This document shows, piece by piece, positions 54,373 through 64,000 of a DNA stretch of 64,000 nucleotides; the stretch's first letter is position 1; each line of letters opens with the position of its first letter. The notes below the pieces were generated by a model. The model had not been told where the DNA came from. It was given only the letters and a program-made list of their open reading frames with translations, and made no database searches. Source of the DNA: Mytilisepta virgata (taxonomy: Eukaryota > Mollusca > Bivalvia > Mytilida > Mytilidae); contig CM051518.1 of the NCBI GenBank assembly GCA_028015205.1, positions 52,562,372 through 52,626,371 on the forward strand, read 5' to 3'. The translations under genes and the position numbers were made by a program.

Positions 54373-55179
54373 CGAGTATCGTGAGAAAAATCACGATACG
54401 ATACATATCACCGTATATTTATTGCGATACCAATAAAAGCCATTATTCTATAATATATACTAATAGAAATGTAAATGTAGCAATAAGTCAATAACAGAGG
54501 CAATCGACTCGAGCGTGTTAAAATCTAAAATTTAACTATTGAAGGTGGAGAAATTCCATAACTCACGAGTAAATTGAAGGAGAATCTGATTCTCCTATGT
54601 TTTTCGACAAAAACCTCAAGAAAATGTCGTTGCTATGTTGTTTGTTTACATGGACATCATTTCGGGACTTCTCTCGTTTATCGTTCTAATAACTGTAGAA
54701 AAAAGGGCGGTAATTCCCACGTAGAAATTTAATCACCGGGAAGTGGTTAAAGATATTATGTATTTTTATCCAACCGATTAAACACGTCAGGAATAGGAGA
54801 AAGTAATATATATACCGATGAGTATAAAGTAAACAGAATACGCAAAAATGAGGGTGTGAACGTGTGAAGACAGCCTCACTGTTTGTGTCCAATGCAGGTC
54901 CTCAGGCTCAGGTCGAAATATTATTTCGATGATTTGGGCATGCTTAACATGGCATAGTGTAGCTGTAGGGACAAATTGTTGTATACGGAAATATAAATGC
55001 ACAAAAATATATTGAAATACTGGATTCCGATTCTGAACTTTTGCCTGTTGTGACACGGCATTGTCCGATGCGCTATTTTGTCGAGTTATTCGGCGCAGCT
55101 TTTAATTATGCGCATTCAAATCATTTTCATGTTGTGCCTAATAGGACGATGCGCAGAATACCCGAAATGACTGTACAAC
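54373..55179. other. No gene recognised
   Basis: Mixed-composition sequence. Minus-strand frames at 54686-54892 and 54787-55056 have no family resemblance and overlap in different frames. Confidence 0.4.
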
Positions 55180-55440
55180 TTCATTTTACAAGATGACAAT
55201 GCCCCGGTGCACATGGCCCGAACAGTGACTTAGTTAAACTTAAAGCAGAGATCTGACATAGCCAGCACTATCACCCGATGATGCTGATTGCAACATCAAA
55301 ATTATTGAAAATTTTTGGTTCTTAAATAAAAATAAATGGAAACATAAAAAATACGACTGACTTGGAGAGATGAAGTCGTATACCGGTCTTATACAGCTAA
55401 GGGAAATATTACAAGTATTAAGGTAAATTAATTTTCTTAT
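55180..55440 (+). pseudogene. Tc1/mariner transposase, C-terminal remnant
   Basis: The plus strand reads FILQDDNAPVHMARTVT, the segment with the second catalytic Asp. After frame changes come PALSPD (the WPA.SPDLNPIE block, Trp codon now TAG) and IKIIENFW (the IENLW block with the last catalytic residue region). Stops abound. It is probably not the same copy as the N-terminal piece at 45826, which lies 9 kb away. Confidence 0.75.
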
Positions 55441-56429
55441 AATTTTTTATGTTTTATTATCAACGTTGGCGTTTTATCATAAATTTATTATGTCACAATA
55501 GTGTTTTTCTTTTATATAATAGAATTAAATATGTATATAGAAGCATTGTGTTTCAAAGTAGTCCGTACAGTATTGATAAAAATTGCACGGTGAATTATTT
55601 TTAAAAACAGGTGATTTCCAATTCAGAAGATCCAAACAATTGCGTGAATGCGCTCTGTATATATGCTTCGCATCACGGTGCGGAGCTATTAGTTTCAGTA
55701 GACATACACGCCATCTTGAAATAATTACTGATCGCTGATTGGTTACTTTATGATGCGGCTGAGATACAGCAACAGCCATTGGTTTAAATGAGATAAAGAA
55801 TTACAAACTTTACTCGTTCAGGATAAGTCATCAAAAGCCGGAAAATTAACTATATGTATATCAGCTCCGATCAACTGTCATTAAATGTTTTTGCAATATT
55901 CATATATATATTCTGAAATTCATTATTGAAATCAATTATTAATACGTGTATATTTGCTTTGTTAATCTCCAATACACACGGTTTGTTTTGCTTAATCGTA
56001 TACACTATAATCCTATGTTTACAACAAAAAATCCATGATCTCTACTTTATAACTTTTGCCAATCTAGGCACACATCCAGAGTCGTGTCTATTTGTTTTTT
56101 TCGCGCGGAAAATTTTACTGGTCAACAGAGAATTCCAATACTAAATCAACAACCACGTGCTCACATATTACCATAAATTAAGATACAGCGAAGCAGTCCA
56201 CAGCTTTTTAGAAAGCTAAAACATGTATATATGTAGGCTAAATGTATATGATTTAATATTGGATCTTACGCGTCATTTGATTGGTCAAATTGTTTTCGTC
56301 TATCATATCATAGACTAAATTTTCCTTTCTGCTATGACGTCATTAAAGGGAATCCCGACGTTTTAGACGTCAAAACAGCAGTTGGAATTAAATTATAAGA
56401 ATTGACAGTCATTTTGTTTTCACTCTATT
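55441..56429. other. No gene recognised
   Basis: AT-rich. The frames at 55525-55779 (minus) and 55926-56144 (plus) show no domain, and no repeat architecture is visible. Confidence 0.4.
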
Positions 56430-56474
56430 CAAAATAACCTCAATACATATGGTGCACACTTTCAAATAACCCGC

Positions 56475-58812
56475 TACGCTTTTGGCGTTTGATGTCTTGA
56501 TGTCAGGTGAAACGGTTTCCGTTTTTGATTTTTTTGTCTGATGAAAACAGAAAGTCATGTTTGACAAGACGCTTTTGAACAGGTGCTTCTAGTATATATC
56601 CTCCACCAGTCGACCTTGAACATTGGATATTTCCAGGTACAAAACTTCCGATGTAACCAGGCAAGCTGGCCGTCAAACTTTCTTCTGAAGTTTCATTTAA
56701 GTTTGCAATCTTTTCTTTGAGTGAACTTTCAGTTTTGTTTATATGTGAATCCTCACTCATCTATAAATAAATTAAAAACAAATCATAGTACTTTCTCACA
56801 TATAATTATTCTGGTTTATAAGTTGGGTCATGGATCAAAGATCATAAATGAGAAAATGAACTTCAAAGAGTTCTGCAATCACATTATGAAAGTTTTCCTT
56901 TTATTTTCATCCAGCCTAAATATACATTTCACAAGGTTATATAAATATCTTTTTTCAGATGATGATTTTTTCCTTCCTAAGTTACTCTTGTATAAGAACT
57001 TTTTGTGAACGGTTATCAATTAGATTGCTTTCTAGTCTGAGAAGTTTTGTCAAGTTTATATTTTGACCTACATGCCTTCCGGTGTAACGAAGCATTAAGA
57101 TCCAATTTCAACGGAAATGGTCAAAATTCAATGGTTTATGAGGCCATTTTCAACGTTAAAAAATGACCGAAGAGTTAATTTTCTACGAAGTCAAAATTAC
57201 CCTTTACACCGGCATGCTAGTCAAATAAGTCACTCCCAACAATCAATCTTTTGGATGAAAAATACTCTTCAATCGTCTTTGGCGAAGAAAAATTTCTAAA
57301 TATTCTCATGAATAGAGTTGTAAGTAAATAATTTAAACAGTTCAATAATCTTAATAATATGAAAGTAAGGGTAAAATGGTGCAAGTGAAAGAATAATTCC
57401 CCTTTTTTTCTCCAATGTAACATAATAATTTAAAACTATCTATATATATATATATACCTCATAACTACCAGTAATTCAAATCAACGAACCTTCTCCTTAC
57501 TCTGTTTCATTAGTGTTTTCATCTCTTAACAGTTACCGCACTTGAGAACCAGTCACCGGTTCCCATAACATGTGGATCCTCTGATGTAATAGAATTAATT
57601 ATGTATTAACACAGAAAATTAATTCTAATTATATCGATAGTATTTTGGGAATCATTTACAAACACATATCAACTCACACGTTCTATCTTTTTATTTTTCA
57701 TGTTTGTGTTAAAATTGCAGCTGACAAATTGTGTATAGTTCTGTGAACAGTGAGTCTTCTTGACCTTATTTTGATTTTGGCTATATTATTTTGACCCTTA
57801 TGTTTCTAACAAGTCTGGGTGATTTCAGATTTCCAAAGATTCAGTCAAAGTTTTACCCATGTTAATCTAGGAATGAGCTTTTTAACTAAATTTTACAGGT
57901 TAATACAAACAACTCTTAAAATTAGACCTATAGATTTCAGAATTAAGTTCCCCTCTGATTTACAGCAGAAATCTCGATGGTTGGAGGCATCTGTAAGATT
58001 TCTTTTAGAAATCTGGCGCCTAGCAAAAGTGCTTTAAGTTTGATCTTTTTGTCCAAATAGCCTCTGACCTGCGCTATCTTTGATTTGCAGGAATATTGTA
58101 TACATTGGAATGGAGTCCCTTCATTCCAAAAAAATATTTCTTGGTTAGAAGATATATGTTGCAGCTATACCATCTATACCATTCTCACTTGCTAGCAGAG
58201 TATCTGGAAATAAGCAGTTATGATCAGATATGAAATACGGATAAAGTGATTCTGACAATGCAAAAACATCAGTTTTTCTTTCTGAAATGTCAAAGGCTTA
58301 AGATGTAATGTCATAAGATCGAAAAAGACAAATTGCATGTAACAGTTTTGGAAGTATATATTCAGCATCGATTTGAGTGTATTTTTTTAAGGCCAAAAAA
58401 AATACATGTGTTTCCGCTAACGTGCTGAAAAAAATAGGGTAGGTAGGTAGGCAAAATTATTTTATTTTACAAACATTTTTTAGCTGGCTACTACTAGGGA
58501 AACAGTCTGACTTTAACAATGCTCGTTCAAAAATGGCATAAAAAGTGTTAGGGTAGGCCTACAAATTAGGGTTAGCGGAAAGACGTATTTTTTGTTGCCT
58601 AAATTGAAAACAATGTTTCTGTATTTACCACCTTTGGTTTTCTCGTTCAAGTTACTTTTCGCTTCTTTCAATATATTTTCTGAAACGAAACTTACGTAGT
58701 AACCTCTAGTAATGCAGATCAACAAACTCTCATCTGTTTCGGAACAGTCTATGGCATAAGCTTTATGCTCCCAAGGGATATCTTTTCTGATTTATTTTAC
58801 AAGTGAATCCAT
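56475..58812 (-). pseudogene. Inverted, decayed copy of the unrecognised gene
   Basis: Three exons correspond to exons 1-3 of the plus-strand gene. Exon 1 (58812-58696) keeps MDSLV, SETDESLLICITRGYY and the GTAAGTTTCGTTTC donor, but codon 7 is TAA. Exon 2 (57578-57458) keeps DPH..GTGDW.SSA and ITGSYE, but is 121 bp instead of 120 (frameshift), with TAA and TGA inside. Exon 3 (56760-56503) is open for 85 codons and retains SLTASLPGYIGSFVPG, IQCSRSTGGGYIL and QKRLVKHDFLFSS, then loses frame. Exon 4 was not found. Exon 3 begins with its own ATG (in place of ATT), so a short product is conceivable. Confidence 0.8.
58391..58600. mobile_element. MITE candidate with about 30-bp TIRs
   Basis: GGCCAAAAAAAATACATGTG-TTTCCGCTAAC at the left and the inverted GTTAGCGGAAAGACGTATTTTTTGTTGCC at the right. 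It lies in intron 1 of the decayed gene copy. GTAGGTAGGTAGGC and TTAGGGTAGGCC motifs occur inside. Confidence 0.55.
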
Positions 58813-60353
58813 TTTTAGCTCACGTGTCCTAAAAGGACATGTGAGCTTTTGTCATCACTTGGCGGCCGTCGTCCGTCTGTCGTCCCTCGTAAACTTTTCC
58901 AAAGATCTTCTCTGAAACCGCAGAACCAATTACAGCTATACTTAGTCTGAATGATCCTTAGGGTATCTAGAATAAACTTTATGTTTTATTTTCTTGTCCC
59001 TTGAGAAACATGGTCGCCGTGGCTAAAAATAGAAAATAGGCGGTAAACTGCAGTTTTTGGCTTATATCTCAAAAACTAAAGCATTTAGAGCAGGACTGAC
59101 GTAAAAATGTAGTAAAAATGTTCATCGGGTCAAAAAGTAGATGCTGTGAAATTTTCAGACGAATCGGTCAACCCTTGTTGGGCTATTGCCCCTGAATTGT
59201 TAATTTTTAGGAAAATTTACAAATAAGTCAACATGACCAAAATCCTCAGCTGATCCCATATGGGAGTTTTTGTCCTTTAAAAACAATTTTTTCACATTTG
59301 TTTTTGTCACCTTTTTAAACTTTAAAAAATCTTCTCCTCTGAAACTACAGAATCAATTTCAGCCAAACTTAGGCTGACAGATCCTTAGGGTATGTAGTAT
59401 AAATTTATGTTTTATTTTCTTGTCCATCAAGAAACATGGCTGCAGTGGCTAAAAATAGAACATAGGTGAAAATGCACTTTTTGTCTCATATCTCAAAAAC
59501 TAAAGTAGTTAGAGCAAATATGACAAGTAGTAAAAATGTTTATGAGGTCAAGATCTACCTGCCATGAACTTTTCAGACGAATCAGTCGACCCATTTTTGG
59601 GTTATTGCCCCTGATTTGTTAATTTTAAGGAAATTTTGCAGTTTTAGGTTATTAACTTGAATATTATTATAGATAAAGACAAACTGTAAACAGCAAAAAT
59701 GTTCACCAAAGTTCTACAAATAAGTCAACATGACCAAAATCAAATTTGACTCCTTATAGAGTTTTTGCCCTTGAAAGATTAGTTATATGTAAACAGAAAA
59801 TAATGGTCTGACATATTGTCACAGATGTTTAGAACATAACTTGATATAAATTAAATGGTAGCTGTACAAGTAAAGTGGAGAGTCAAGGGTCAAGGTCATT
59901 GTAAAAGTCCATAGCAATGTTAACGGATGAAAAAGTCCCTGGCAACGAATGAAAGGTCCCTAGCAACACTATATATTTGGTTTAAGGACCTTATAGTTTA
60001 CCCGTACAAGTCAAAAAGAAAGGTCAAAAGTCAAGGCCATTGAAAAAGTCCATAGCAACCAATGAAAAGGTCCCTAGCAACCATATATATTTGGGTTCAG
60101 GACCCTACAATTTACCTTTTTAAGTCAAAATGGAAGTCAAGGATCAATGTCATTGAAAAAGTCAATAGGAACCGATGAGAAAGTTCGTAGCAACCATATC
60201 TATTTGGGTTCAGGATTGTATATTTTAGCTGTACAGGTCAATATTAAGGAGACAATTGTGACGGTATACATTAAATAGCCAAAATAATCATTGATGCAAG
60301 ATCTACACAAAATATAACAGGTGAGCGATTCAGGCCCTTGGGAGCCTCTTGTT
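58813..60353 (+). mobile_element. AGCTCACC-family element separating promoter from exon 1 of the decayed copy
   Basis: The head AGCTCACGTGTCCTAAAAGGACATGTGAGCT starts at 58817, one T run after the inverted start codon at 58812-58810. A CCGTCGTCCGTCTGTCG stretch, units with GGTTATTGCCCCTGAATTG and AAATAAGTCAACATGACC, and the tail CAGGTGAGCGATTCAGGCCCTTGGGAGCC, ending CTTGTT at 60353, follow. Promoter homology resumes immediately beyond. Confidence 0.8.
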
Positions 60354-60357
60354 ATAT

Positions 60358-60480
60358 ACGCTGAAGACGTCCAATGTAACTACGTTGTTAGCGAAGAACG
60401 GTAACGTCACAGATGGGAACAATTTATGTGTTATGAAAGTTTCCCCTGATTGGTTAATACGCTTATCAAAGCAGTTCACG
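60358..60480 (-). promoter_or_regulatory. Inverted copy of the unrecognised gene's promoter
   Basis: Reverse complement of 47100-47222: GAAGACGTCCAATGT, GTTGTTAGCGAAGAACGGTA, CGTCACAGATGGGAACAATT, TATGTGTTATGAAAG and the CCAAT box (CTGATTGGTTAA). It is now 1.5 kb away from its exon 1 because of the insertion at 58813-60353. Confidence 0.7.
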
Positions 60481-60884
60481 GTTTGCTCCCAGTTTTAACG
60501 ACAACAATCGGGTCACGTGACGCCATTTCTTACAATATTTAAAATTGTGAAATATTATATACTCATATAGAAATCTTTAATCTGATTTGTTTAAACAGTG
60601 TCACGTGATATTTGCCCATTCGTTGGGTCAACAGAAAATCGTTGGGTCGCATAGTAAGGTCAACCGCTCGCGAGAAAACCCATGGAAATCCCCTCGTGAG
60701 CCTCACGTGTTTCCATTTATAGTTACTTCTCTTGATTCAGTAAACAAAGAACATGACGTCCGACAGCAAGTTGCTTGCGGTGGATGAGGGTAGATTATTT
60801 ATATGCAAACTTGGTCGTGCTTGTTACCTACAAAAAACAACGTGGCATCTGTCAAAAGTTGAATATTCGATATCATATAACAGT

Positions 60885-61018
60885 TATCACCCTTGTTGGT
60901 GTGTGACCCGACGGATTGTCTCCCCTCGGAAAGTAAGGTCACCCTCGGGCAAGCCCTCGGGTGACCTTACTTTCCTCTGGGAGACAAACCGTCGGGTCAC
61001 ACACCAACAAGGGTGATA
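60885..61018. mobile_element. 134-bp near-perfect palindrome
   Basis: Arms of about 65 bp (TATCACCCTTGTTGGTGTGT, GACCCGACGG.TTGTCTCCC, GGAAAGTAAGGTCACCC) mirror each other around a loop of only a few bases near 60951. GC-rich compared with its surroundings. It is probably a foldback MITE. The 87-codon frame across it is the palindrome read through. Confidence 0.75.
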
Positions 61019-61058
61019 CTTGTATACTATCCGCTAATAAGTTTTTTTCTACTCTGCC

Positions 61059-61089
<31 letters not shown>

Positions 61090-62455
61090 GGTTGTCCAAG
61101 AAAATTTTAGGATCAGGTTTGCAAAGATATACATGTACTGATTAAATCATTGTAAATGACGGTCTGAATTTAAAATTAGTAATAGATTTTACAAGTACGA
61201 AAGTTCTGTAATTTCAAGTTTTGTTACATAAGATGCTCTAATACGAAAACGTCAAGTTCTTTTCGATGTGAAGCGGGTCTTTCACAGATAAATAGTTGCC
61301 AACATCTTACAAGAGTTATAAGAGTTATCCCCTTTTCTCAAAATTTGAATTCCGGAAACTTTTATTTTGGTTTATATTGGTACATATCCTGAAGTAATTT
61401 GGGTTTTTTTGTGTTGATGAGTATTTCTTTTATATTTTTAATTATTTTGTAATATTTATCAAATATATTTGTCTAAAAATTTAAACATAAGTAAGAAATA
61501 GAAATAGGCTTTGCTAGCAAATAAAAGGGTAATGTAATACTAAAACTGTGGTTCCTGGATGATGTTGAGTTAAGTTTGATTTTAAAAGGCTACTATACTT
61601 AGGATTTTTTCCTGATATTAATACATAAAATACCAAATGTCAGAATTTTGACCTATGCAGGCCATGACCATGCAAACCACAAGCACCTGTCAACAAATTT
61701 TAACACTAATTTTTTTTCAACAAATCACTTAAATGCACAACAATATAGCTAGCTTCAAAGTTTTCTGTCTATAAAGATGAAACATATATAGACAATTTAT
61801 TTAATTAAAGATTTATATCTGCAATTGCATGATTCTGGAGGATTGTAAAATACAAAGTTCCATATGTAGCAAGAAACTATAATCAAAACTTATTCAATTA
61901 CATCCTTTAATTCCACACTAACAGCACAGGTAAGCAAACATCTTACACAAAAACATAGGCTAATTAAACTAACCCAAAACCCAACCAAAATGCAGTTTAT
62001 TTTATTAGGTCCATCATTTGTAAATTTTTCCACTTAACAACCTATTTCTTCTTTTAAAATATGGAGGGGTGTCTCTGGAATATCTTAGGGGGTTACCGTG
62101 TAATTTAAAAAAAAAGTGCTCATGCATTTACAAATGTTTTACTAACCTTGCACAAAGCAACTCTAACAGTGCTGTAGGCCGTGGTATTACACAGATTCCC
62201 CAGTACATTTCTGAAATCCCTTAGTTAGTTAAACTTTGTTGACTTGTCCGAAAGAACTTCATACCATGCATGACATGATGCAGTAATTTTTTATGAAAAA
62301 TTCGGGCTGGCACATTTGGCATATGTTCCTCCAATTGTTGTAATACCTTTGAATAACCGTTTAACACCCTTTTACACAAATTTCCACACAATGTTTCATT
62401 CCTAATTCTTTATATTTTAGATCTAAAGTTTTACACAAACTTTCGACACACCACA
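61019..62455. other. AT-rich, no gene seen; A27 run
   Basis: Contains a poly-A run of about 27 near 61058 and otherwise AT-rich sequence without recognised features. Confidence 0.4.
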
Positions 62456-62460
62456 CTATT

Positions 62461-63228
62461 TTTATTCGCCCGTCAAAATTTTGACGGGACGTATTATGGT
62501 ATACAAATGTCCGGCGTCCGTCTGTCCGTCTGTTCGTCTGTCCGTCGTAAACATGTCGCGCCGTAACTTGAGAACGACTCATCCAAATTTCAAGAAACTT
62601 AACATAGTCGTTTCTTATGATGGTCAAACGATCTGTATACTTTTTGGTGAAAATAAGATTAAAACTTTTGGAGTTACGGGACTTTGTAACTAAAACAGAA
62701 GTGTGTTTTTTTCACATGTCGCGCCGTATCTCAAAAACGATTTATGATTATTGCTTAAAACTTTACACACTTCTTAGTTATATTATTCTAAAAATCTGTA
62801 TACTTTTTGGTGATGATTCTAAATTTTATTTTAGAGTTTTTGAGTTTTTTGTAAAAAAAAGGGGGAGGGGAGGGGTTTCACATGTCGCGTCGTATCTCAA
62901 AAACGATTTATTATTATTGCATAAACCTTTACACACTTCTTAGTTATATTAATCTGAAGATCTGTATACTTTTTCTTGATGATTCTTTCTTTTATTTTTG
63001 AGTTATTGAATTTTTATTAAGCTTTTTGGTAAAAAATGTAGTCTTTTTTGCTCACATTTCGCGCCGTATCTCTATTGCTTAAAAGTTTACACGCTTATGT
63101 TTTGCCGGGTTTCCATATACATTCCACCAGCAGCTCCACTAAATAAAGGAGGATTCCAAAAACATTTATTATGTTTTTTTTCACAAGACGACGGGCGTAT
63201 CATGCGCTCGTGGCGCAGCTGTTTATTA
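62461..63228 (+). mobile_element. TTCGCCCGTC-family tandem-unit element
   Basis: The head palindrome CGCCCGTCAAAATTTTGACGGGACG and the microsatellite CCGTCTGTCCGTCTGTTCG precede four units of about 165-175 bp, each starting CATGTCGCGCCGTATCTCAA (62552, 62716, 62881, 63056). The tail GACGGGCGTATCATGCGCTCGTGGCGCAGCTGTTTATT repeats the head arm and forms a GCGC hairpin. Related tail at 14515-14552. Confidence 0.85.
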
Positions 63229-63297
63229 CACATGTAGTAAGTTGTCTTTTTTGTCATTTGATTGTAAAATCTACCCGAAATCTACCGGTCATGTTTC

Positions 63298-63660
63298 ATG
63301 GGATCTTCAAGTGAATATTGATAAAACTAAAATAATAATTTTTGATAAGTCTGGAAGAGTGATTTAAATATGAAGGTGAGATGATAGAATGTACTTATAA
63401 TTGAGTATAAATATTTAGGAATTATTTTTAGACCTTCATGTACTTTTGCAGCAGCGACAGAACATCTACGCAACAAAGCACGAAAAGTTATATTTAGTAT
63501 TAGGAAAGAATTATTTTCCAATTGTATGAATATTCCACCTCACTTGAAACTTTTTGATTCATGTGTTAAACCTATTTTATCATACTGTAGGGAAATTTGG
63601 TCCTTTGATTTACTTATAAAAGCTAAAGGTATGATGAAACTTTGTGACAAGTAGACTGTA
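63298..63660 (+). pseudogene. LINE ORF2 fragment (post-RT region)
   Basis: WDLQVNIDKTKIIIFDKSGRV, then after stops and a frame change a TFAAATEHLRNKARKVIFSI-like stretch, NIPPHLKLFDSCVKPILSYC and EIWSFDLL. This is the same region as 1110-1675 but without the MITE. It is dead. Confidence 0.8.
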
Positions 63661-64000
63661 CTATAATCTATTGAATCCCAAATGTTAACTTATTCGATTC
63701 TCCTTTCAGAATAATTTCTGTGTTGTACAATGTTTGTTTATCAAAAGTCAATAACTCTACACTTTACAGAATCAAAATACAGTTATTGTTTTATTCAATA
63801 ATGCAAATAAACATTTTAGTTTGTTGTCATATTGGCAATTTACAATTTCTATTATTTTTTTTTCTGTTTCCTGCGGTCATTGTTTACAAGGTCGGTGTCA
63901 TGATGAAATAAACTCCGGACAGTGTTACACTTCCGCTCCGGTGCATATCTGCTGCTTTAAAAGCACGCGACGCAAAATTAATTTCCATTGGACGATACAG

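Noticed and set aside
45826..55440. The Tc1-like N-terminal and C-terminal pieces as two halves of one transposon
   Set aside because: They are 9 kb apart with an intact gene between them and no shared terminal repeats visible; two separate relics are simpler.
60587..61016. Frames covering 60587-60787 and 60753-61016
   Set aside because: The second reads through a palindrome. The first has no homology that I recognise and no splice or promoter context.

Overview
The window looks like AT-rich nuclear DNA of an invertebrate, most likely a bivalve mollusc (inference). It has spliced genes with GT-AG introns, tRNA-derived SINEs, several kinds of retroelement, and many repeats with GTCCGTC-type microsatellites of the sort I associate with mussel and oyster genomes. 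There is no prokaryotic gene organisation. Only two genes look intact. Most of the remaining sequence is mobile elements, often nested inside one another.

Region 1 (about 1-31,100) is dominated by one plus-strand gene. Four exons (5311-5317, 12929-13112, 20556-20689, 30368-30966) join in frame to encode a 307-residue translin-associated factor X (Trax/TSNAX), the catalytic partner of translin in the C3PO RNase. Its introns of 7.6, 7.4 and 9.7 kb are packed with repeats. These include a hAT-like foldback element, tRNA-derived SINEs, and several families that share one plan: palindromic head, GTCC-type microsatellite, tandem units of about 145-180 bp, and a short tail that repeats the head arm and ends in a hairpin. 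Three clear cases of such elements nested inside others are visible. Upstream of the gene, a LINE relic is split by a 94-bp MITE and by an element carrying a 147-bp tandem array.

Region 2 (31,501-36,413, minus strand) is an apparently young LTR retrotransposon with LTRs that read as identical, a 4-bp target duplication, a primer-binding site resembling the tRNA-Pro complement, a polypurine tract and one 1197-codon ORF. The ORF encodes Gag, protease and integrase, then only the first residues leading into a reverse transcriptase. Integrase lies before RT, and the RT and RNase H body is missing.

Region 3 (36,500-46,700) is a graveyard of elements: a SINE-like insertion, a Penelope-like RT, several LINE fragments, a second 147-bp array family in both orientations, a frameshifted Crypton/ZMYM-type tyrosine recombinase and a Tc1-like transposase start.

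Region 4 (46,600-60,500) holds a gene family I do not recognise. An intact-looking plus-strand gene (exons 47245-47367, 48095-48214, 49339-49749, 51035-51097; 238 residues) faces a decayed inverted copy on the minus strand (56475-60480). Further promoter and 3'-end relics lie at 46.65-46.93 kb and 54.34 kb. The exons carry a repeated short motif ending in TG(G/S)(Y/D)E. The remainder (60,500-64,000) contains a 134-bp palindrome, another tandem-unit element and a LINE relic.
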